From assembly GCF_009690905.1 (NCBI RefSeq), contig NZ_VOSW01000059.1, positions 1 to 64,000 on the forward strand: a stretch of DNA of 64,000 bases. Direction: 5' to 3'. This stretch comes from Paraburkholderia madseniana. GTDB taxonomy: Bacteria > Pseudomonadota > Gammaproteobacteria > Burkholderiales > Burkholderiaceae. Below are positions 17,862-25,404 of the stretch, piece after piece. Under the pieces are notes generated by a model. It had not been told where the DNA came from. It saw only the letters and a list, made by a program, of their open reading frames with translations, and did not search any database. Made by a program: the position numbers and the translations under genes. Numbering within the stretch: position 1 is the stretch's first letter; every line of letters begins with the position of its first letter.

Positions 17862-17929
17862 TGCGCGCGGCGTGAGTGCAACGCAGCGCTTGCGGCATTG
17901 CATTCACGCGCCAGGACGGCGGCCCCGGG

Positions 17930-17959
17930 TTGACATGCCGCTGCGAGCCGTCATACATT
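17930..17959 (+). promoter_or_regulatory. Promoter for leuA leader
   Basis: TTGACA at 17930-17935, an 18-base spacer and TACATT at 17954-17959. The expected transcription start, 6-7 bases further on, falls on or next to the A of the leader ATG at 17966, so the leader peptide would be read from a leaderless mRNA end. Confidence 0.65.
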
Positions 17960-17965
17960 AGACCT

Positions 17966-18040
17966 ATGCGTTCCCTTCCGAACACCCTCCGAATTACCTC
18001 CGGCCGCCTAGCGCGGCCCCTATCGCTACGTCTAGCGTAA
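17966..18040 (+). CDS. Leucine leader peptide (attenuation type), 24 residues
   Basis: A short ORF of 24 codons plus TAA with six leucines: Leu4, 8, 15, 19, 21 and 23. The last four all use CTA, a codon that is very uncommon in this GC-rich sequence, and they cluster at codons 15-23. No Shine-Dalgarno sequence precedes the ATG, which coincides with the predicted transcript start. The 5' arm of the downstream hairpin (18024-18033) lies in the final codons, so ribosome stalling at CTA would stop it forming. The product itself is probably not functional. Confidence 0.65.
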   Translation: MRSLPNTLRITSGRLARPLSLRLA

Positions 18041-18053
18041 GTCAGACGTAGCG
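18024..18053 (+). promoter_or_regulatory. 10-bp leader hairpin overlapping the leader ORF end
   Basis: CGCTACGTCT (18024-18033) is perfectly complementary to AGACGTAGCG (18044-18053) across a 10-base loop that contains the leader stop codon. It can form only if no ribosome occupies the last leucine codons. Confidence 0.6.
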
Positions 18054-18223
18054 CCGCGCGTTGGCAGCCTGAATCACCCAGATTAGTTGCCCAAAGCGCG
18101 GTCCTCAAAGCCGTTCCGCAGTTCCCCGCAGTTACTGTCTCACCCCCGACCGTAGTTCTTCACAACCTGTAGTCGTTTGCGTTCGTCCGTTTACCCTTCG
18201 GACGAAGCGCGAGGGTCAATTTC

Positions 18224-19261
18224 ATGTTGCGCAATCCCGCTGAAAAATACCGTCCCTTTCCCGCAGTGCGCCTCACCGGGCGCAAATGGCCGAGCCGCAC
18301 GATCAACCACGCGCCGATCTGGATGAGCACCGATCTGCGTGACGGTAATCAGGCGCTAATCGAGCCGATGAATGCCGCACAAAAACTCGAATTCTTCGAG
18401 ATGCTGGTAGCGATCGGCTTCAGGGAGATCGAAGTCGGCTTCCCGTCGGCTTCGCAAACCGACTTCGATTTCGTGCGCAAACTGATCGAAGAAAACCGCA
18501 TTCCCGACGACGTGACGATCGAAGTGTTCGTACCCTCGCGCGCCGAACTGATTGCGCGCACGTTCGAATCGCTGGAGGGCGCGCCGCGCGCCATCGTGCA
18601 CCTGTACAACGCAATCTGCCCGTCGTTTCGCAAGATCGTCTTCAACCAGTCGAAGGACGAAATCAAGGCACTGGCTGTGGAAGGCACGCGCCTCATCAAG
18701 GAACATGCGCAGGAGCGGCCCGGTACGCACTGGACGTTCCAGTATTCGCCCGAAACCTTCAACACGACCGAACTCCCGTACGCGCGTGAAGTATGCGACG
18801 CAGTTGCTCAGACGTGGCGGCCCACGCGCGACCACAAGATGATCGTCAATTTGCCCGCTAGCGTCGAGGCCGCGACACCCAACGTGTTCGCCGACCAGAT
18901 CGAATGGATGGACCGCAATCTCAGTTATCGCGACAGCATCGTGCTGTCGGTGCATCCGCATAACGATCGCGGCACCGCCGTGGGCGCTACGGAACTGGCG
19001 CTGCTGGCGGGCGCGGATCGCGTCGAAGGATGTCTGTTCGGCAACGGCGAGCGCACGGGCAACGTGGACCTCGTTACGCTCGCGATGAACCTTGACGCGC
19101 AGGGCGTCGACCCAGGCCTCGACTTTTCGGATATTGGTGCGGTGCGACGCGTGGTCGAGCGCTGCAATCAGATTCCGGTGCATCCGCGGCATCCGTATGC
19201 GGGCGATGCTGCAGAGCGGCCGGTGCGGAGCGATCAGGATCTGCAGCGCGTCGCTGCCTGA
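18224..19261 (+). pseudogene. leuA: leuA, 2-isopropylmalate synthase lacking its C-terminal domain
   Basis: The reading frame encodes the catalytic TIM barrel of the long (LeuA2-type, about 560-570 residue) 2-isopropylmalate synthase. It has STDLRDGNQALIEPM, GFPSASQTDF, the metal-binding SVHPHNDRG and NQIPVHPRHPYAGD. Identity to the family stops right after that motif at about residue 327. The remaining 18 residues are unrelated or heavily altered and the frame ends at 345 residues. About 220 residues, including the region with the SGSHQDA motif and the leucine-binding regulatory domain, are missing, and no remnant is readable in 19262-19460. It is probably inactive, although the leader and promoter upstream look intact. 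Confidence 0.75.
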
Positions 19262-19459
19262 GTGGCTTGAGGCGGGGCGGAGCCGACCGTCGCGGTTCAG
19301 ACCGCGTTCGCGGCGGCGCAACTGCATCAAAACCCGCCCGGCCGAACCCACCAGGCGGCAAATTCAGCATGGGTGGTGCGACCCGCCTGCTCGTGCCGTT
19401 CGAGCGCTCACAAGGCGCTCACCAACTGCGACCCGCGAAACGAAGTGGGCTCACAAGGC

Positions 19460-19843
19460 TCACTCGATCGCGCAACGCGTCGCCTGCCAGGCGATCAGGC
19501 GCCATTGCCCATCTTCCTGTGTGTGAATCGCCGTGTACGCGATCGGAAACAGCAGCGCGCCGTTGTTCGCTTCCATTTCGATCAGTGCGCGCCCGGTGAC
19601 GACGCAGGTCTCGCGCCCCACCGGCAGCACTTCTTGCGACTGCACCTCGATCTGCCGATAGCGGCGGCGCCCTGCGGTAATACCGTCGATGAACTGTCGC
19701 TTCGTTTCACGCTTGCCGTTCGTATGGACATAGCTCACGTTGTCCGCGAGCAGCGCATCGAGCGACTGCCCGTCGCCGTCGACCATCGCACGGAAGCGTT
19801 CTCGCTCGAGCCCGCGAATCGCTTCGATTATCTTTGCCGCCAT
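19460..19843 (-). CDS. NTF2-like / DUF4440 family protein
   Basis: The 127-residue protein fits the SnoaL/NTF2-like cone fold: IIEAIRGLERERFRAMVDGD (helix), LDALLADNVSYVHTNGKRETK and a C-terminal beta segment with DGQWRLIAWQATR. Family members bind small hydrophobic ligands or act as small enzymes or stress proteins; no specific role can be read here. It ends about 200 bases beyond the broken leuA end and is preceded by pagL on the same strand, 43 bases upstream. Confidence 0.75.
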   Translation of the reverse strand: MAAKIIEAIRGLERERFRAMVDGDGQSLDALLADNVSYVHTNGKRETKRQFIDGITAGRRRYRQIEVQSQEVLPVGRETCVVTGRALIEMEANNGALLFPIAYTAIHTQEDGQWRLIAWQATRCAIE

Positions 19844-19886
19844 TGCTCAGCCCCTTGCACCGGTGAGCCGAACGTGGCCACGGTCG

Positions 19887-20450
19887 TCAGAAGTTATATT
19901 GCAAATATAGCTGGTGGAAATTTATACCAGGATTCGGCTCTTTGATACCGCCGTTGGAAATATGCTGGAAGCGATAGCCCGCCTCGTACTGCTGGCGACT
20001 GCCGAATTGCAGGCCGACTCCCGCCATGGGGGCGAACTGGAACGCGGTCGAGAGCGTGAGGTCAGTCGCGATTCTCGGACTCGTCAGAAGGCGGATACCG
20101 GCGCCCGCTTCGACGTAAGGGCGAATCGCACCCGCTCCGTCGATGAAGCGAATGATAGGCGTCACACCGATCTCGCCGATGTTCTCGTGCACATTCCCTT
20201 CGTCGGTATGCCACCAGGCCACGTGCGCTTCGCCGATCAGCGAAAAGTGCCAATCGCCGATCTGCCACCACGTCAGATTCGGATCCCAGACCAGGCCGAG
20301 ATCGAGCTTTTTAATGTGGTTATCTCCCAGGCCGCCGGCGATCTGCACGCCGAACTGGTCGGCTGCCGCCAGTCCCGAAGCGCCAAACAGGATGGCCGCC
20401 GAAGCGCCTTTTAGAACCAGACCACGCAACGCATTTTTTTTGTTCTTCAT
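19887..20450 (-). CDS. pagL: PagL-like lipid A 3-O-deacylase
   Basis: Outer-membrane beta-barrel enzyme of 187 residues, ending in phenylalanine as outer-membrane proteins do (LYLQYNF). A signal peptide (about residues 1-30, ending ASGLAAA) precedes the barrel. The active-site pair lies in FQHISNGG, with His163 and Ser165, matching His126 and Ser128 of Pseudomonas PagL. The residue 14 positions after the His is Asn177, where P. aeruginosa PagL has the catalytic Glu140. The family removes the 3-linked hydroxyacyl chain from lipid A. Confidence 0.82.
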   Translation of the reverse strand: MKNKKNALRGLVLKGASAAILFGASGLAAADQFGVQIAGGLGDNHIKKLDLGLVWDPNLTWWQIGDWHFSLIGEAHVAWWHTDEGNVHENIGEIGVTPIIRFIDGAGAIRPYVEAGAGIRLLTSPRIATDLTLSTAFQFAPMAGVGLQFGSRQQYEAGYRFQHISNGGIKEPNPGINFHQLYLQYNF

Positions 20451-20813
20451 CGCACACCCGAGCTAGTCGAACGTTGGTCAGTAGATCACTGTCCCGTTTA
20501 TTCTAAAGACAATGTACATCCCGCGGATCGTATGAAGAAAGCAAAATTTCCGCAATTAGTCACTTCTATTTTAGAAAATATCGGTCATTTATAAGAATGA
20601 AGGCGTTTTGTCAGGTAAATCCTGCGACCCGCACACATCTGGCCGTAGAGGTATACCATTACTATCAAAATCTAAATTTCAATAGGAATTTGCGGAACTT
20701 GGATGTCCCTACAGCCTCTAAGTATTAGCACTCGGCAAATCAGAGTGCTAACATCCAACGCTGGAGTCGTTTACCTGAATACGCTTTTGTCTGATTCCAA
20801 AGGAGTTTCCTAC
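20451..20813. other. pagL-rpoH divergent intergenic region
   Basis: A 363-base, locally A/T-rich stretch between pagL (minus) and rpoH (plus). It holds the CIRCE operator at 20725-20751. A weak -35-like TTGGAT (20699-20704) and -10-like TATTAG (20723-20728) lie close to or overlap it. A pagL promoter is expected near 20500-20580 but I cannot place it with confidence. Confidence 0.6.
20725..20751 (+). promoter_or_regulatory. CIRCE element (HrcA operator) upstream of rpoH
   Basis: TTAGCACTC at 20725-20733, a 9-base spacer and GAGTGCTAA at 20743-20751 form an exact CIRCE inverted repeat, 62 bases before the rpoH start codon. CIRCE is the binding site of the HrcA repressor. This suggests HrcA represses rpoH itself, linking the two heat-shock systems. 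Confidence 0.9.
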
Positions 20814-21749
<936 letters not shown>

Positions 21750-21802
21750 CACTTAAAGCTTGAGTCGTGCCGGCTCGTCTGGCGCGCGCTGTTTAGCTGC
21801 AG

Positions 21803-21836
21803 AGCCCTGCCCTCGCAAGAAGGCAGGGCTTTTTTG
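21803..21836 (+). terminator. Rho-independent terminator after rpoH
   Basis: AGCCCTGCC (21803-21811) pairs with GGCAGGGCT (21822-21830), followed by TTTTT. Confidence 0.9.
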
Positions 21837-22097
21837 TGCCCGCTCGACAATGCCTGCGCTCAATCGAAGACTCACGCGCACTCACTCAAGGACATGCCCA
21901 CCAAACACGTGTTTCTTGACGTATCACAAACCCCATAGCAATACTGTTCAGACGGCGTGACGTTCGCGACCCAATGCCGCAGTGCCGAACTTACGCGCAC
22001 TAGGTCATTGCTCCTAGAATCGGGATGAACTTGCCAGGCCCCTGAAACGGCCTGGATCCAGCCGGTTAAACCGGTGTGAAGTTGCCTTCTACCGATC
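21837..22097 (+). other. Upstream region of the cyd operon
   Basis: The whole gene-free stretch from rpoH to cydP is 348 bases. After the terminator it contains a TTGACG at 21916-21921 with no good -10 at normal spacing. Two small hairpins lie at 22034-22055 (CCAGGCC/GGCCTGG) and about 22062-22074 (CCGGT/ACCGG). Promoter position is not determined. Confidence 0.4.
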
Positions 22098-22358
22098 ATG
22101 ACCATAGCCCTGAATCGCAATAACAACCCTCGCTCGAGCCTGCGCAAACGGCTCGCCGCCTGGGTACGCGGTCCGACGCTGGCGCGGGATATCGCCATCG
22201 TCCTCGCCATCAAATTCGTACTGCTGATGGCGCTCAAGTACGCTTTTTTCAATCATCCGCAGGCGGAGCATATGTCGCTGCCGCCTGAACAAGTCGCGCA
22301 GGCGCTGCTGTCCGTGCCTGCCTCGCATCCGTCCCAAGGTGGTCAACATGCCCGTTAG
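22098..22358 (+). CDS. cydP: Cytochrome oxidase putative small subunit CydP
   Basis: An 86-residue protein with one transmembrane segment (DIAIVLAIKFVLLMALKYAFF) after a basic N-terminus, and a soluble tail. This matches CydP, a small protein encoded ahead of cydAB in beta-proteobacteria and thought to belong to the bd oxidase. It overlaps the start of cydA by 11 bases, which implies translational coupling. Confidence 0.85.
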   Translation: MTIALNRNNNPRSSLRKRLAAWVRGPTLARDIAIVLAIKFVLLMALKYAFFNHPQAEHMSLPPEQVAQALLSVPASHPSQGGQHAR

Positions 22359-23943
22359 CGAAGTCGTAGAACTGTCGCGCCTCCAGTTCGCCATCACGGC
22401 GCTTTATCACTTTCTGTTCGTGCCGCTCACGCTCGGTCTGTCCTGGCTGCTCGTCATCATGGAATCCGTCTATGTAATGACCGGCAAGCAGATCTACAAG
22501 GACATGACCCAGTTCTGGGGCAAGCTGTTCGGCATCAACTTTGCGATGGGCGTCACCACCGGTCTCACGCTGGAATTCCAGTTCGGCACCAACTGGTCGT
22601 ACTACTCGCACTATGTCGGCGACATTTTCGGCGTGCCGCTGGCCGTTGAAGGGTTGATGGCGTTCTTCCTCGAGTCGACCTTCGTCGGCCTGTTCTTCTT
22701 CGGATGGAAGCGGCTCTCGAAAGTGCAGCACGTGGGCGTCACGTTCCTCGTCGCGCTAGGCTCGAACCTGTCGGCGCTGTGGATTCTGGTGGCCAACGGC
22801 TGGATGAACAATCCGGTCGGCGCCACCTTCAACTACCAGACCATGCGCATGGAACTCGACAGCATCTTCTCGGTGCTGTTCAATCCGGTCGCGCAGGTGA
22901 AGTTCGTGCACACCGTATCGGCCGGTTACGTGACCGCTTCGATGTTCGTGCTCGGTGTGTCGTCGTGGTATCTGCTGAAGCGCCGCGACACCGAGTTCGC
23001 CTTGCGCTCGTTCGCTATTGCCGCCGGCTTCGGTCTGGCCTCGACACTGTGCGTGATCGTGCTCGGCGACGAATCCGGCTACCGCACCGGCGAAGTTCAG
23101 CAGGTCAAGCTGGCCGCCATCGAATCCGAATGGGAAACGGCGCCCGCACCCGCGCCCTTCACGATCATCGGCATTCCGAATCAGAAGGAAGAACGCACCG
23201 ACTATGCGATCCGCATTCCGTATGCGCTCGGCCTCATCGCCACGCGCTCGATCGACGAACCGGTGGTCGGCCTAAAGGAATTGATGGCCCAGAACGAAGT
23301 GCGCATCAAGAACGGGATGCTCGCCTATGCCGCGCTGCAAAGGCTCAAACAGGGCGACGCCACGGACGAAGTCAAAGCCGCCTTCGACGCGCACAAGGAG
23401 GACCTCGGCTACGGCCTGATGCTCAAGCAGTTCACCCCGAACGTCACCGACGCCACGCCGGATCAGATCGTGCAGGCCGCCAAGAAGACGATTCCGCCGG
23501 TGGCGCCCGTGTTCTTCTCGTTCCGCCTGATGGTCGGCCTCGGCATCCTGTTCCTTGCGACCTTCGTACTGGCGTTCTGGTTTTGCGCGCAGCGCTCCCT
23601 GCTGCTGGAGAAACGCCGCTGGTTCCTGCGCTGGGCAGTATGGGCAATTCCGTTGCCGTGGCTCGCTGCTGAATTCGGTTGGATCGTTGCTGAAGTGGGC
23701 CGTCAACCGTGGACCATCGCCGGCATTCTGCCGACCGCGTTGTCCGCATCGAGCCTAACGCCGGGCGATCTGTACCTGAGCATTGCCGGCTTCGTCGTGT
23801 TCTACACGGTGCTGTTCATCATCGAAATCATGCTGATGTTCAAGTACGCGCGACTCGGGCCTTCGTCGCTGCACACGGGGCGCTATCACCACGAACAACA
23901 ACAGCCGCTGAATCAGTCGCTGCCGACCAACACGGCCGCATGA
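22348..23943 (+). CDS. cydA: Cytochrome bd ubiquinol oxidase subunit I CydA
   Basis: Heme-bearing subunit of the bd-type terminal oxidase, which oxidises quinol and reduces oxygen at low oxygen tension. The 531-residue protein begins MPVSEVVELSRLQF with the conserved His in TALYHFLFVPLTLG. It has the GRD-free, long form of the quinol loop (length close to E. coli CydA) and multiple membrane helices, ending in a hydrophilic tail. The ATG at 22348 is preferred to the GTG at 22339 because AAGGTGG lies just upstream. Confidence 0.95.
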   Translation: MPVSEVVELSRLQFAITALYHFLFVPLTLGLSWLLVIMESVYVMTGKQIYKDMTQFWGKLFGINFAMGVTTGLTLEFQFGTNWSYYSHYVGDIFGVPLAVEGLMAFFLESTFVGLFFFGWKRLSKVQHVGVTFLVALGSNLSALWILVANGWMNNPVGATFNYQTMRMELDSIFSVLFNPVAQVKFVHTVSAGYVTASMFVLGVSSWYLLKRRDTEFALRSFAIAAGFGLASTLCVIVLGDESGYRTGEVQQVKLAAIESEWETAPAPAPFTIIGIPNQKEERTDYAIRIPYALGLIATRSIDEPVVGLKELMAQNEVRIKNGMLAYAALQRLKQGDATDEVKAAFDAHKEDLGYGLMLKQFTPNVTDATPDQIVQAAKKTIPPVAPVFFSFRLMVGLGILFLATFVLAFWFCAQRSLLLEKRRWFLRWAVWAIPLPWLAAEFGWIVAEVGRQPWTIAGILPTALSASSLTPGDLYLSIAGFVVFYTVLFIIEIMLMFKYARLGPSSLHTGRYHHEQQQPLNQSLPTNTAA

Positions 23944-23977
23944 TTCGCCGCCACTCTGTTCCAAGGGAAAGATCATC

Positions 23978-25114
23978 ATGGATTACGCAACCCTCAAACT
24001 GATCTGGTGGGTGTTGATCGGCGTGCTGCTGATCGGCTTCGCGCTCACCGACGGCTTCGACATGGGCGCGGCGATTCTGCTGCCGTTCATCGCGAAGACC
24101 GACGCCGAGCGACGCATTGTCGTCAACACGGTCGGCGCGACGTGGGAAGGCAATCAGGTGTGGCTCATCACAGCGGGCGGCGCGATGTTCGCCGCGTGGC
24201 CGCTGGTTTACGCCGCGTCGTTCTCCGGCTTCTACTTCGCGATGCTGCTGGTGCTGTTCTCGCTGTTTTTCCGGCCGGTCGGCTTCGACTACCGCAGCAA
24301 ACGTGAAGACCCGCGCTGGCGCAGCGCATGGGATTGGGCGTTGTTTGTCGGCGGCTTCGTCCCGGCGCTGGTGTTCGGCGTGGCGTTCGGCAACCTGCTG
24401 CAAGGCGTGCCGTTCTCGTTCGACACCGATCTGCGCGTCACGTATCACGGCAGTTTCTTCGCCCTGCTCAACCCGTTTGCTGTGCTGTGCGGGCTCGTTA
24501 GCGTGTCGATGCTGGCCGCTCACGGCGCAGCCTTCGTGAAGATGAAGGCAGACGACGTCGTCGCCGAGCGTGCGTCGCTGGCGCTGCGGATCGCTTCGCT
24601 CGCCGCCGTGGTGCTGTTCCTGCTTGCCGGCGCGCTGATCGCCACGATGATCGGCGGTTATCAGATCGTCGATGCCGCGCCGCTCGATACGGTGGCCAAC
24701 CCGCTGCTGAAGAACGTGATCGGCGCACCCGGCCTGTGGCTCACCAACTACGCAAACTATCCGTGGATGGTGATCGCGCCGGTGGCCGGCCTCGTCGGTG
24801 GCGTGCTTGCCTTGTTGCTGGCGCGCTCGCGTTTTGAAAAGAGCGCCTTCCTGGCGACCTCGCTGATGATCATCGGCGTGATCCTGACGGCGGGCTTCTC
24901 GATGTTCCCATTCATCATGCCCTCCTCGCTCGATGGCCGCAGCAGCCTGACCGTGTGGGATTCGACCTCGAGCCGCATGACGCTGCAGATCATGCTGATC
25001 GCCGTGATCATTTTCCTGCCGATCGTCCTGATCTACACGAGCTGGGTGTATCGCGTGATGCGAGGCAAGGTGACCGCCGCGGCGCTCGAAGAAAATCACC
25101 ATTCAATGTATTGA
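23978..25114 (+). CDS. cydB: Cytochrome bd ubiquinol oxidase subunit II CydB
   Basis: Membrane partner of CydA. The 378-residue polytopic protein begins MDYATLKLIWWVLIGVLLIGFALTD-like and has the conserved GFDMGAAILLPF and VGATWEGNQVWLITAGGAMFA segments near the N-terminus, as in all CydB proteins. It follows cydA by 34 bases with a clear Shine-Dalgarno sequence (AAGGGAAAG region) and is followed by cydX. Confidence 0.95.
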   Translation: MDYATLKLIWWVLIGVLLIGFALTDGFDMGAAILLPFIAKTDAERRIVVNTVGATWEGNQVWLITAGGAMFAAWPLVYAASFSGFYFAMLLVLFSLFFRPVGFDYRSKREDPRWRSAWDWALFVGGFVPALVFGVAFGNLLQGVPFSFDTDLRVTYHGSFFALLNPFAVLCGLVSVSMLAAHGAAFVKMKADDVVAERASLALRIASLAAVVLFLLAGALIATMIGGYQIVDAAPLDTVANPLLKNVIGAPGLWLTNYANYPWMVIAPVAGLVGGVLALLLARSRFEKSAFLATSLMIIGVILTAGFSMFPFIMPSSLDGRSSLTVWDSTSSRMTLQIMLIAVIIFLPIVLIYTSWVYRVMRGKVTAAALEENHHSMY

Positions 25115-25142
25115 TCAGGAATACAGATAACAGGAGTTTGTG

Positions 25143-25259
25143 ATGTGGTATTTCAGTTGGCTTCTCGGCATTGGCGTGGCGTTGGCGTTCGGCATTATCA
25201 ACGTGATGTGGCTGGAAACGCGCCGGCCTTTGGAAACGAGTAAGCAGAAAGCACGTTGA
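25143..25259 (+). CDS. cydX: Cytochrome bd oxidase small subunit CydX
   Basis: A 38-residue single-helix protein, MWYFSWLLGIGVALAF at the N-terminus followed by NVMWLETR, the family signature of CydX/CbdX. It stabilises the heme-bearing CydAB core. It starts 28 bases after cydB with AGGAG at 25131-25135. It is easily missed because of its size. A terminator follows, closing the cydPABX operon. Confidence 0.93.
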   Translation: MWYFSWLLGIGVALAFGIINVMWLETRRPLETSKQKAR

Positions 25260-25306
25260 TGGAACCGCTGCCGGTCGCGCGCCGTTAGGCTCAAGCCGGT
25301 AAACGC

Positions 25307-25340
25307 AAAGCGGCACCTTGATTCAAGGTGCCGCTTTTTT
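25307..25340 (+). terminator. Rho-independent terminator after cydX
   Basis: AAAGCGGCACCTTG (25307-25320) pairs with CAAGGTGCCGCTTT (25324-25337), with T-run to 25340. The A-rich 5' side means it may also act on the minus strand for nagE. Confidence 0.9.
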
Positions 25341-25404
25341 ATTGCTGCGTCATCGGAACAGAAGCGCAGTAATGGAGCGGCGCAGGCCGCTCCTCAACGT
25401 TGCA

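Larger units (their letters stand above)
17862..18223 (+). other. leuA upstream leader region
   Basis: These 362 bases hold no annotated protein gene except the short leader ORF at 17966-18040. In order: promoter (17930-17959), leader ORF overlapping a 10-bp perfect hairpin (18024-18053), a second imperfect hairpin joining 18054-18059 with 18096-18101, and an 8-bp hairpin just before the leuA Shine-Dalgarno sequence (18182-18206). The arrangement resembles an amino-acid attenuation leader. Confidence 0.65.

Noticed and set aside
18182..18206. Hairpin before leuA as an intrinsic terminator
   Set aside because: The 8-bp stem TTCGTCCG/CGGACGAA is followed by GCGCGAGGGTC, not a T-run. It may act on the ribosome-binding site instead.
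19262..19459. Search for the missing leuA 3' part, read in all plus frames
   Set aside because: The frames contain Arg- and Pro-rich sequence with none of the conserved C-terminal motifs, so no frameshift repair is proposed.
20703..20813. Longer RpoH start at 20703
   Set aside because: It would place the CIRCE operator inside the coding region and has no Shine-Dalgarno sequence, whereas GTG 20814 has AGGAG and gives the normal 311-residue length.
21916..21929. TTGACGTATCACAA as an FNR/ANR box before the cyd operon
   Set aside because: The left half fits TTGAT in four of five bases, but the right half CACAA fits ATCAA in only three, too weak to call.
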